Below, piece after piece: positions 1 to 7,330 of a DNA stretch of 9,859 nucleotides; position 1 is the stretch's first letter, and each line of letters begins with the position of its first letter. The DNA is taken from assembly GCA_007131845.1 (NCBI GenBank), contig SLPT01000153.1:1-9859 (forward strand), in the 5' to 3' direction. Both the position numbers and the translations under genes were made by a program. The stretch comes from Desulfobacteraceae bacterium. Lineage in GTDB: Bacteria > Desulfobacterota > Desulfobacteria > Desulfobacterales > Desulfosalsimonadaceae. The notes under the pieces are model-generated. The model was given only the letters and a program-made list of their open reading frames with translations. It made no database searches and was not told the origin of the DNA.

Positions 1-271
1 CACTGCGCATTGCCTGGCAGTCATATTCTCGCTTTTAAGCTGCCTGCCGTCATCCTGGATTGTTTGAGCGGAGCCGGAGGCGAAGCGAGTTTCCGGAATG
101 ACGCGGAACGAGCCATAGAGATATCCCAAACCCTCATAGTTGCCGAGGGCATCCTCCATCACCCTCCACCCCATCGGAATTATCCTTATTGCGGACACGG
201 CAAAGATCGTGCTAATAAGTCACGACAAGCTTGAACAACCGAATAAACCGTTTGCACTCTGATCAGCCGCC
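1..271. other. Non-coding region upstream of the EndoQ-helicase gene
   Basis: No convincing gene lies here. The short open frame that fits (10-234, +) has low-complexity, non-protein-like content and no recognisable motif. The left part holds a small inverted repeat (annotated separately). Near the right end, TTGCGG (189-194) and GCTAAT (211-216) are spaced 16 bases apart and could be a weak sigma-70-type promoter for the downstream gene, but the match to consensus is poor. No strong Shine-Dalgarno sequence precedes the ATG at 272. The end of an upstream gene or a terminator is not visible. Confidence 0.5.
48..103. repeat. Short inverted repeat with a purine-rich centre
   Basis: CGTCATCCTGGA at 48-59 is an imperfect inverted copy of TCCGGAATGACG at 92-103. 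Between them lies a G/A-rich stretch (about 66-89) that reads almost as a mirror repeat (GAGCGGAGCC...GGCGAAGCGAG). Short elements with GTCAT...ATGAC ends are common dispersed intergenic repeats in Gram-negative genomes. That this one belongs to such a family is inference, since only one copy lies in the window. Confidence 0.45.
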
Positions 272-3200
272 ATGACATTCATCGCCGACCTTCATATCCA
301 TTCCCGATTCTCCAGGGCCACCGCCAGGAACCTGGACCCGGAAAACCTATACATTGCCGCCCGAAAAAAAGGAATCACGGTGGTCGGCACCGGCGATTTC
401 ACCCATCCGGGATGGTATGCGGAACTCGGCGAAAAACTGGAGCCGGCCGAACCCGGCCTATTCAGACTGAAAAAGGAACTCGAAACCGCATGCGAGGCCC
501 TGATAGCCGACCTGCCGGAAAAACGGCCGGTGCGGTTTCTGCTGAGTTCCGAGATCAGCAACATCTACAAAAAGGACGGGGCCACCCGGAAAATCCACCA
601 CCTGGTTTTTCTTCCGGATTTTTCCGCCGTGAAACGATTCAACGCCAGACTCTCGGACATCGGCAACATTCGGGCGGACGGGCGGCCGATTTTAGGGCTT
701 GACTCCCGCAACCTCCTGGAAATCGCCCTGGAGACGAACCCGAACGCCTATCTCATTCCCGCGCACATCTGGACGCCCTGGTTCTCCCTGTACGGATCCA
801 AATCCGGGTTCAACAGTATCCGGGAGTGCTTCGAAGACCTCTCGGAACACATCTTCGCCATCGAAACGGGACTTTCATCGGATCCGCCCATGAACTGGCG
901 CGTAAAAGACCTGGACGGCATTACGATGGTGTCCAACTCCGACGCCCACAGCCCCGCCAATCTCGGCCGCGAAGCCAACCTGTTCGATACGGAACTCTCC
1001 TACGAGGCAATCCACCAGGCCATGAAAACCGGCGATCCGGATAAGTTCCTGGGCACCCTGGAATTCTTTCCCGAAGAGGGAAAATACCACCAGGACGGCC
1101 ACCGGAAATGCGGTGTCAATTACCATCCCCGGCAGAGCCTGGCGGAAAACGACATCTGCCCCGTTTGCGGCCAGGGGCTGACCCTGGGGGTCCTGCACCG
1201 CGTGGAGGCCCTGGCCGGTCGGCCGGAAGGGGAGAAGCCGCCGCTGACGCACCCGTTTTACAGCCTGATTCCCCTGGCGGAAATCCTTTCCGAACTGCTC
1301 CGCGTAGGACCCAAGTCCAAAAAGGTGCAAACAGCCTACGAAAAAACCATCTCCCTGCTGGGTCCCGAACTCGACGTGCTGCTTCATGCATCCGCCGATT
1401 CACTGGACACCGCCGGGGTCCCGCTGTTGGGCGAAGCCGTGACCCGGATGCGGGAGGGACGGGTTCACCTCGATCCGGGATTTGACGGCCAGTACGGACG
1501 GGTTACCGCATTCGCACCGGATGAGCAGGACCGGCTCCTCGGCCAGAAAAACCTGTTTCCGGCCGGGAAATCCGGCGAAAAGGCCCCGGACAAAGCCCGC
1601 CCGAAAGAAAACTCCACGCCGAAATCGGCAAACCGGAGAACTGAAGATAAAAAGCCGGAAGCGACCCAAACCGCTTCAAAGCATAGAGGCCTGTGTGCCG
1701 AACCGTCCGAAACCACAGGGTGCGCGCTTGCAAAAACCGATCCGGTGACGGACGGATTAAACGATGCGCAGAAGCAGGCGGTGCTTCATCCCGGCGGACC
1801 GATGCTGATCGTGGCCGGGCCGGGCACCGGAAAAACCAGGACACTGACCTGCCGCATCGCCCGCCTTGTAAGAGACGGGCATGCCGATCCCGGACGCGTC
1901 CTTGCCGTGACCTTCACCAACAAAGCCGCGAGAGAGATGACCGAACGGCTGCAACAGATGACCGGCCGCGGAAAAGAATTACCCCTTGTAAGCACGTTTC
2001 ACGCACTATGCTTTTTTCTGCTCCGGGAAATCGAAAATACCCCGGAGCACACCGTTGCAGACGATTCCGATCGGGACGCCCTGGTGAGAGAAGCCGTCAG
2101 GGATGCGGCCGGCGAGGCGACCGGAAAAATGCCGGGGGAATCAGCCGGAGGGCAAAAAAGCCGGAAACCGGACGCGTTTGCGCGCTGCATCGGGCTCGCC
2201 AAGCAGCGGCTTTTGACCCCGGACGACGATCTGACGCAGGTTTGCGGCGAAATCCCCCCCGAACTTCTGGCCGCGGTCTTCCGGAAATACCAGGAACTGC
2301 TCTGCAAATCGAAGCGCTACGATTACGACGATCTGATACCCGGCGTCGTTGGACACATGGATGCTTCCACGGATTTACGGGAAGATTATCGCCAACGGTT
2401 CACGCACATATTCATCGACGAATACCAGGATCTCAATTACGCCCAATATCGCCTCGTGCGGCTGCTTGCGCCGCAGGACGGCGAACTGTGCGTTATCGGC
2501 GACCCGGACCAGTCCATTTACGGTTTTACCGGCGCCGATGCCGCCTTTTTCAGGCGATTCATCGACGACTATCCGTCAGCGGCCGTGATCCGGCTCGACC
2601 AGAACTACCGCTCCACCGCAACCATCCTCGAAGCCGCCGACCGGACCATCACCGGCCACAGCATCGATGACAGGCGCAGGCCCCTTGTGCCCAATGCTCC
2701 CGGGGCGACCGGCAGCGAAGAAGCCCGCATCAACCTGCTGAAGGTCCGATCAGACGTCCACGAAGCGGTTTGCGTGGGAAAAACGATTGAAAACTGGATC
2801 GGCGGACTGGATCTTTCCTACGACGATTTCGGAAAGCGCTCCAGCCTCAATGCTTCCGGCGCTTCCTTTTCCGATTTTGCGGTTATCTACCGGACCCGCG
2901 CCCAGGGCGACATTTTCGCAGAGACCTTCGGGAAGGCCGGCATCCCCTTCCGGCGGGCAGACCGGCAAAGTTTCATGAATACCCCCGGGATACGCGAAAT
3001 ACTCTGCGCCGTAAAACTCATGGAAGGCCTTGGATCGATACCGGACCTCGCCCGGCTGATCCGGTGGAAGATACCCGACTTTGAAAGCGTCGATCTCGAA
3101 GCCCTGGCGTCATGGGGCTACTCCAACGGGTACATGGCGAACGGAATCCTGGCCGAAGCCCACCGACTGGCAATTGACGGCATCAGCCCCCGGGGAAGGG

Positions 3201-3778
3201 ACCGGATGAACGAATTCCTGGATCTACTGGCCGGCATAGCGGAAGAAACCGATGCGCTTCCGGCCGAAAAAAAAATCGACCGGATCGCCGGCGCTTTGAT
3301 AGACGAGCGAAGCGGCAGCGGCAAAGAATACGAAGACGCCCTGTCCTTTCTGAAGCAGACCGCCATTTCATGCGGCGGCGGTCCGGAAGCCTTCATCAAC
3401 GCCGTCGCACTCCGCTCGGATCCGGATTTTGCCGATCCTGCCGGCGAAAAGGTAACCCTCATGACCATGCACGCCGCCAAAGGACTCGAATTCCCCGTTG
3501 TTTTCATCACCGGGTGCGAAGACGGCCTCATTCCGCTTCATCACCGGCGGGAACCTACGGATCTCGCCGAAGAACGCCGCCTGTTCTATGTGGCGCTGAC
3601 CCGCGCCCGCCGGGCCGTCTATCTCTGCTGCTCCGAAAACCGCTCCCTCTACGGGAAAACCGAAAACCTGCCGCCCTCTTCTTTCCTTCTGCCGATCCGG
3701 GACATGCTGGTCGAAAGACAACCCGAAGACGCCGCACGCCCTCGCTCCAGACAGGTACAGTTGACACTGTTTTCCTAA
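272..3778 (+). CDS. EndoQ-type PHP nuclease fused to UvrD/PcrA-type helicase
   Basis: Predicted DNA-repair protein of 1168 residues. Residues 1-430 resemble endonuclease Q, a PHP-fold metal-dependent nuclease that in characterised archaeal and bacterial members cuts 5' of deaminated bases (uracil, hypoxanthine, xanthine). Visible metal ligands are D6/H8/H10, D42/H45, E94, HH109-110, H165 and D224/H226. C280 and C296-P-V-C299 form a probable zinc site, as in EndoQ. A charged linker (about 435-490) joins a complete superfamily 1A helicase: Walker A AGPGTGKT 515-522, IDEYQD 715-720, GDPDQSIYG from 743, QNYR 777-780, MHAAKGLE 1066-1073, and EERRLFYVALTRAR 1100-1113. The C-terminus carries QLTLF (1163-1167). 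The ATG start matches the usual EndoQ N-terminus, although no good Shine-Dalgarno precedes it. All catalytic motifs look intact, so an active enzyme is likely. The coupling of cutting to unwinding is inferred. Confidence 0.93.
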   Translation: MTFIADLHIHSRFSRATARNLDPENLYIAARKKGITVVGTGDFTHPGWYAELGEKLEPAEPGLFRLKKELETACEALIADLPEKRPVRFLLSSEISNIYKKDGATRKIHHLVFLPDFSAVKRFNARLSDIGNIRADGRPILGLDSRNLLEIALETNPNAYLIPAHIWTPWFSLYGSKSGFNSIRECFEDLSEHIFAIETGLSSDPPMNWRVKDLDGITMVSNSDAHSPANLGREANLFDTELSYEAIHQAMKTGDPDKFLGTLEFFPEEGKYHQDGHRKCGVNYHPRQSLAENDICPVCGQGLTLGVLHRVEALAGRPEGEKPPLTHPFYSLIPLAEILSELLRVGPKSKKVQTAYEKTISLLGPELDVLLHASADSLDTAGVPLLGEAVTRMREGRVHLDPGFDGQYGRVTAFAPDEQDRLLGQKNLFPAGKSGEKAPDKARPKENSTPKSANRRTEDKKPEATQTASKHRGLCAEPSETTGCALAKTDPVTDGLNDAQKQAVLHPGGPMLIVAGPGTGKTRTLTCRIARLVRDGHADPGRVLAVTFTNKAAREMTERLQQMTGRGKELPLVSTFHALCFFLLREIENTPEHTVADDSDRDALVREAVRDAAGEATGKMPGESAGGQKSRKPDAFARCIGLAKQRLLTPDDDLTQVCGEIPPELLAAVFRKYQELLCKSKRYDYDDLIPGVVGHMDASTDLREDYRQRFTHIFIDEYQDLNYAQYRLVRLLAPQDGELCVIGDPDQSIYGFTGADAAFFRRFIDDYPSAAVIRLDQNYRSTATILEAADRTITGHSIDDRRRPLVPNAPGATGSEEARINLLKVRSDVHEAVCVGKTIENWIGGLDLSYDDFGKRSSLNASGASFSDFAVIYRTRAQGDIFAETFGKAGIPFRRADRQSFMNTPGIREILCAVKLMEGLGSIPDLARLIRWKIPDFESVDLEALASWGYSNGYMANGILAEAHRLAIDGISPRGRDRMNEFLDLLAGIAEETDALPAEKKIDRIAGALIDERSGSGKEYEDALSFLKQTAISCGGGPEAFINAVALRSDPDFADPAGEKVTLMTMHAAKGLEFPVVFITGCEDGLIPLHHRREPTDLAEERRLFYVALTRARRAVYLCCSENRSLYGKTENLPPSSFLLPIRDMLVERQPEDAARPRSRQVQLTLFS
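3758..3772 (+). other. Putative beta-sliding-clamp-binding motif (QLTLF) at the helicase C-terminus
   Basis: The last residues of the EndoQ-helicase fusion are QVQLTLFS. QLTLF fits the pentapeptide QL(S/D)LF/QLxLF, by which many bacterial repair and replication proteins dock on the DnaN sliding clamp. Such motifs often sit at an extreme, unstructured C-terminus, as here, after a basic, proline-containing tail. Archaeal EndoQ is known to be stimulated by PCNA, so a clamp contact would fit. The motif is seen directly; its function is inferred. Confidence 0.6.
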
Positions 3779-3817
3779 AAAATCAGTCAAAAAGCCCTCT
3801 CCCTGCCATTTTACAGG

Positions 3818-3846
3818 TTGAACATTTAGGGTAATTTTGCCAATAT
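3818..3846 (+). promoter_or_regulatory. Weak candidate promoter for the phosphatase-kinase pair
   Basis: TTGAAC (3818-3823) and CAATAT (3841-3846) are separated by 17 bases, with a TG one base upstream of the second hexamer (extended -10-like). The -10 match is poor; TATAAC at 3844-3849 is better by sequence but is 20 bases from the -35 candidate. The position, in the 111-base gap before the phosphatase, suits a promoter. No terminator hairpin was seen after the helicase gene, so read-through is also possible. Confidence 0.25.
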
Positions 3847-3875
3847 AACGCGCATCATCGATATCGTATTCAGAC

Positions 3876-3880
3876 GAGGA
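3876..3880 (+). promoter_or_regulatory. Ribosome binding site of the PP2C gene
   Basis: GAGGA lies 9 bases before the ATG at 3890. It is the clearest Shine-Dalgarno on the plus strand here and fixes the phosphatase start. Confidence 0.7.
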
Positions 3881-3889
3881 AACAGGCCC

Positions 3890-4636
3890 ATGGAGAGCCG
3901 GACATTCAGCGCCATGCTCATCGGACCCCGGGACAGGCAGGAAGACGCCATCTCCGACGGCAAAACGGTTTTGCAGGCCGACCTGCTAACCCGGAAAAAC
4001 GGATCGTTTGCCGAGCGCATTCTGTTTGCCGTATGCGACGGCATGGGCGGGCATGATGGAGGGGAAATCGCCAGCATGTTCGTGTGTGAGCAGCTTGCCC
4101 GGATCCGGTGGAAAAAAGTCTCCAGCGCCCATGTACTGGAATTCCTTGCCGGCATCCAGCAGGAAGCGATGGTTCAACTGCCGGAAAACAGTGGAACGAC
4201 CGTGGCCGGGCTGCTTGCGGGAAACGGGCGGGTCATTGCCTTCAACGCCGGCGACAGCCGCATATACCGCCTGGAAGCCGACGCCATCCACTATATATCC
4301 CATGACCACAGCCTGATACAGGAAATGATCGATCAGTCGATTCTGAATGCGAACAACGTCGGTTTTCACCCCCTTCGCAATGTGATCGAACTGGGTATCG
4401 GACCGGCGTTCGATGGCGCCTGGAACATCAAAAAAGTCCATATCCACGAAGAAGACCTGGAAACGCCATCTTACTACCTTTTGTGTTCCGACGGTTTGAC
4501 CGATATTATAGGAGAGTCCGACATTCATGAACTGCTGATGCCGGATCCCGTGGAAAACGGAACAAGGCTGTACAACGCGCTGAAACAGAAAAGGCTTCGG
4601 GATAATACCAGCTTTATGATCGTAGAAATCCGGTAG
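3890..4636 (+). CDS. PP2C-family Ser/Thr protein phosphatase
   Basis: Predicted cytoplasmic metal-dependent (Mn/Mg) phosphatase of 248 residues that removes phosphate from Ser/Thr. The PP2C/PPM motifs appear in order: RDRQEDA (14-20, with the metal aspartate D19), CDGMGGHDGG (49-58, metal D50/G51), SGTT (101-104), NAGDSRIYRL (119-128), CSDGLTD (199-205, metal D201) and RDNTS (237-241, metal D238). Length fits a minimal stand-alone bacterial PP2C (Stp/PrpC type), with no membrane segment or extra domain. It sits 45 bases before a Ser/Thr kinase on the same strand, so it probably reverses that kinase's phosphorylation and is co-transcribed with it. Such pairs serve general signalling or, as PppA/PpkA, type VI secretion. 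No secretion gene lies in the window, so the pathway is open. Confidence 0.93.
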   Translation: MESRTFSAMLIGPRDRQEDAISDGKTVLQADLLTRKNGSFAERILFAVCDGMGGHDGGEIASMFVCEQLARIRWKKVSSAHVLEFLAGIQQEAMVQLPENSGTTVAGLLAGNGRVIAFNAGDSRIYRLEADAIHYISHDHSLIQEMIDQSILNANNVGFHPLRNVIELGIGPAFDGAWNIKKVHIHEEDLETPSYYLLCSDGLTDIIGESDIHELLMPDPVENGTRLYNALKQKRLRDNTSFMIVEIR

Positions 4637-4681
4637 CGACGCGGCCACGGCCCGGCAACACCGGAACAGCAGAGTGAACCG

Positions 4682-6463
4682 ATGGAATCAATCATCAAAA
4701 AATGCCTTCCGACCTATGACGTGGTCCGCAAAATCGGATCCGGCGTTTACGGTTCCGTATACCTGGTGAAGGACAACCTCAAAAAACGGGCCGTCAAGAT
4801 CGTCCCGATCATGGTGGAGCGGTCCCTGTCCAACCGGAGCCCCGGGGATCTCGACTCCAAAATCTCCCATGATTTCTATGCCATACAGGAATACTACCAC
4901 CGGATAAAAGGCGAGTACATCGTTGAAATCTACGACTTTCACCTGGTCAACAAACAGGTTTCCAAGCAGGAGGCCAAAGCCTACCTCGTCATCCTGATGG
5001 AATACTGCCCGCACAACCTGCTCGACCGGGTGCTGGACAACTTTCCGCTATCCACGGAAGAAGCCCTATCCCTGATGATCGAGCTGGCCCGAATCCTGAA
5101 AAACCTCTCCGACCGCTCGGAAGACGCATTTATCGTAAAGGATTTAAAGCCGTCCAACCTGCTGATCAACCAGAAAGGCAGGCTGGTTGTGGGGGATTTG
5201 GGTGGCATCGAGCGGATCAGCAGCATGTCCGCATCCACCAGCGCCCAGTTCACGCCCAACTGGTCCGCACCGGAGCTCATCACTCACAGCGCGGCCCGGG
5301 GCGTCACAAGCCTGGTCTTCTCCTATGGCTTTGTATCCTATTTCATCTTTTCCGGAGCCCTGCCCTACGAGCACGAGAATTTCTCCGACCGCCTGCGCCG
5401 CATCAAGGAAAACGGCATTGTTTTTTCCCGAAAGGATATTCCCGTAAAAATCCGGGCGCTCATCCGGCGCTGCCTTTCCATCCGGGCGGCCGACCGGCCG
5501 CTCGATTTCAACGAGATCCTTGATTTTCTGGAAAACGAAAAACCGGAAGCGGCCGAAAAGCATCTTTTCCGCAGAAGAACCGACGGATCGTCAAGCCAGC
5601 CAGGGACAAAGGCGCATGCCGCCCCGCAAGCACCCGAAATACCGAACAACCCCGTCCAGACAGCCGGGCCGCATCCGCCGCCAAGACCAAAAACCGCATG
5701 GTCCCGCCAGAAGGGCGACACCTGGGAAGAGCCGGTCGTGGGCATACCGTTCACCTGGATTCCGGCCGGCCGATTTAAAATGGGGTGCGGAACGTGGGAC
5801 GGGGAAGGAAAAAAGGATGAATACCCGGTTCACGACATCTACGTGGAAGGCTTCTGGCTCGCGGTGTATCCGGTAACACAGGACCAATGGAAGCAGGTCA
5901 TGGTCAACTCCTTCTGGCAGAAGGTCCGGGGCAGTAACCCCTCCTGGTTCAAGATGGGCGGGAACTACCCGGTCGAGCAGATATCCTGGAACGACGCGAA
6001 AGACTTCATATCCAAGCTCACCGCCATCAACAACAACCGCTACCACTTCCGACTCCCCACGGAAGCGGAATGGGAATACGCAGCCCGAAGCGGCGGGAAG
6101 CCGGAAAAATACCCCGGCGGCATGGCGCCGGAAAGGGTGGCCTGGTTTTCCATCAACTCCGGCATGACCACCCAGCCGGTGGGCACCCTGGCCCCCAACG
6201 GCCTCGGCCTCTACGACATGAGCGGCAATGTCTATGAATGGTGCATCGACTACTACCACGACGATGCATACCAGCACCACACCCCCGAAAACCCCGTCAA
6301 CACGAAAGAATCCTCCCGCAGGGTCATCCGGGGGGGCAGCTGGTCCAACTTTCCCAGCGAACTGCGGTGTTCCTACCGGGGGAGTGTGCACAGGGACTTC
6401 AAGGGCAATTTTCTCGGAATGCGCCTGGTCATGACGCCCATCAGCCGCAGGGGAGAAATCTGA
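4682..6463 (+). CDS. Ser/Thr protein kinase fused to FGE/SUMF1-like domain
   Basis: 593 residues. Residues 10-285 form a Hanks-type kinase: glycine loop GSGVYGSV (19-26), VK39, KDLKPSN (153-159, catalytic D154 and N159), DLG (172-174, replacing DFG) and SAPE (195-198). The usual HRD is VKD, so this is a non-RD kinase that may not need activation-loop phosphorylation. A Pro/Ala-rich linker (about 295-345) leads to an FGE-sulfatase (SUMF1) domain (350-588), with PAGRFKMG (361-368), LPTEAEWEYAAR (458-469), YDMSGNVYEW (511-520) and RVIRGGSW (547-554). The paired active-site cysteines of true formylglycine-generating enzyme are not in place: only C563 is near, in LRCSYR. The domain therefore probably binds something rather than oxidising cysteine. 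No membrane segment is seen. Start: ATG at 4682 with a weak AGAGTGA upstream; the kinase begins directly after it. Likely partner of the PP2C before it. Confidence 0.92.
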   Translation: MESIIKKCLPTYDVVRKIGSGVYGSVYLVKDNLKKRAVKIVPIMVERSLSNRSPGDLDSKISHDFYAIQEYYHRIKGEYIVEIYDFHLVNKQVSKQEAKAYLVILMEYCPHNLLDRVLDNFPLSTEEALSLMIELARILKNLSDRSEDAFIVKDLKPSNLLINQKGRLVVGDLGGIERISSMSASTSAQFTPNWSAPELITHSAARGVTSLVFSYGFVSYFIFSGALPYEHENFSDRLRRIKENGIVFSRKDIPVKIRALIRRCLSIRAADRPLDFNEILDFLENEKPEAAEKHLFRRRTDGSSSQPGTKAHAAPQAPEIPNNPVQTAGPHPPPRPKTAWSRQKGDTWEEPVVGIPFTWIPAGRFKMGCGTWDGEGKKDEYPVHDIYVEGFWLAVYPVTQDQWKQVMVNSFWQKVRGSNPSWFKMGGNYPVEQISWNDAKDFISKLTAINNNRYHFRLPTEAEWEYAARSGGKPEKYPGGMAPERVAWFSINSGMTTQPVGTLAPNGLGLYDMSGNVYEWCIDYYHDDAYQHHTPENPVNTKESSRRVIRGGSWSNFPSELRCSYRGSVHRDFKGNFLGMRLVMTPISRRGEI

Positions 6464-6481
6464 TATAATGGCGACAGGCCG

Positions 6482-7285
6482 TCAACGCCTGAAAACTGCC
6501 ATCTTTTTTTCAAAAACATCCACGGCATGGTCAATGCCGTGCCATCCCGCACGATCCAGATGCCGGCCCACGGCCTGGCGGCTGATGGGTCCACCGGCGA
6601 ATGCCGGCCAATTTGCAGCGATCTCCGCCTGGCGCCATCCCTTGAGGGCACCCTCAACGGCCATGGCCCGCCGGCTCCGCCATTGACCGCCGGCTGCCCC
6701 TGCGAGGCGCACGAGGGCATCCACCATCTCTTCATCCGGTATCGGTGTATGGCCCGGACCACTGGCTGCGGCACCCGGTGTGAGGCCCGGTGTGAAATGC
6801 GCTATAGATTCAGACATTGCACAGGAAGCAAAAGCGCACCGAATGAAACCGCGGCGCGGAGTGGTCATGCTTTCCAGAAGTTTCCCGGATGCCCGGTACG
6901 CAGCGCCGTCCCCGGCAGCCACGTTGCCGGGCGGCACGTAGTCCACGGACCCGATGCCGATGGCCATCCGCGTGTCGACGCCGGGGTGATCAATCCGGGA
7001 AATAATAAAGGCCCGGAAAAAGAGCGCCGCCCGCAGGGCCATGGTCGGATCAAAGAGAAGGGCCTGCCACCCGTCCCCCCGGAACACGTCAATATCCAAA
7101 GGCATCACCGGCCCGAAGGCGCGGACCAGTGAACGGCCGGCATCCCGGACGATCCCGGGCGCTTTCATTCGAACCGGGCGCGGCATTCCCGAAAAACCGG
7201 TAAAATCGCCCGTGATCACGGCCACGCAGCGACCAACCGCTTCGACTGCCTGTTCGTTTTCCATGGTGTTTGAAAGATCGTTCAT
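6482..7285 (-). CDS. SatD-like protein with C-terminal helix-turn-helix
   Basis: 267 residues, last gene of the minus-strand cluster. The N-terminal part (18-140) resembles the SatD family: VAVITGDFTGFS (21-32), FRGDGWQALL (68-77), RMAIGIGSVDY (105-115), then GDGAAYRASGKLLE (124-137). The layout also recalls class III nucleotide cyclases: D27 and D71 fall where the two metal aspartates would be. The base-selecting lysine and the Asn/Arg transition-state pair are absent (R130 and K134 instead), so cyclase activity is doubtful. Residues 195-250 look like a helix-turn-helix (GWRQAEIA...ISRQAVGRHL), suggesting a DNA-binding regulator. Start choice is uncertain: ATG at 7285 or ATG at 7264, neither with a good Shine-Dalgarno. 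A 201-residue plus-strand open frame over the same bases is judged a shadow. No molecular function is established. Confidence 0.7.
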   Translation of the reverse strand: MNDLSNTMENEQAVEAVGRCVAVITGDFTGFSGMPRPVRMKAPGIVRDAGRSLVRAFGPVMPLDIDVFRGDGWQALLFDPTMALRAALFFRAFIISRIDHPGVDTRMAIGIGSVDYVPPGNVAAGDGAAYRASGKLLESMTTPRRGFIRCAFASCAMSESIAHFTPGLTPGAAASGPGHTPIPDEEMVDALVRLAGAAGGQWRSRRAMAVEGALKGWRQAEIAANWPAFAGGPISRQAVGRHLDRAGWHGIDHAVDVFEKKMAVFRR

Positions 7286-7330
7286 TGTTTTTACAAGCGC
7301 CCCATCCTGCGGTATGTCACGAAAACTGTT

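Noticed and set aside
3779..3817. Intrinsic terminator after the helicase gene
   Set aside because: The A-rich run after the stop codon has no stable G+C stem followed by a T-tract on the plus strand.
3986..4648. 220-residue open frame antisense to the PP2C gene
   Set aside because: The PP2C frame carries all expected metal-binding motifs; the antisense product resembles nothing.
5591..6391. 266-residue open frame antisense to the kinase-SUMF1 gene
   Set aside because: It is a shadow of G+C-rich codons. The sense frame has clear domain motifs throughout this stretch.
6300..6463. C-terminal SUMF1 domain as the variable region of a diversity-generating retroelement
   Set aside because: Kinase/FGE-fold proteins can be such targets, but no reverse transcriptase, no accessory gene and no template-like near-copy of the 3' end was seen in the window. 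The region also lacks the dense run of AAY codons expected.
4682..6463. Type VI secretion PpkA/PppA module
   Set aside because: A kinase-phosphatase pair alone is not enough. There is no forkhead-associated protein or any secretion-apparatus gene in the window, and the kinase has no membrane segment.
6527..7132. 201-residue open frame on the plus strand
   Set aside because: It lies opposite the SatD-like gene, whose frame has family motifs and a helix-turn-helix. The plus-strand translation has no recognisable motif.
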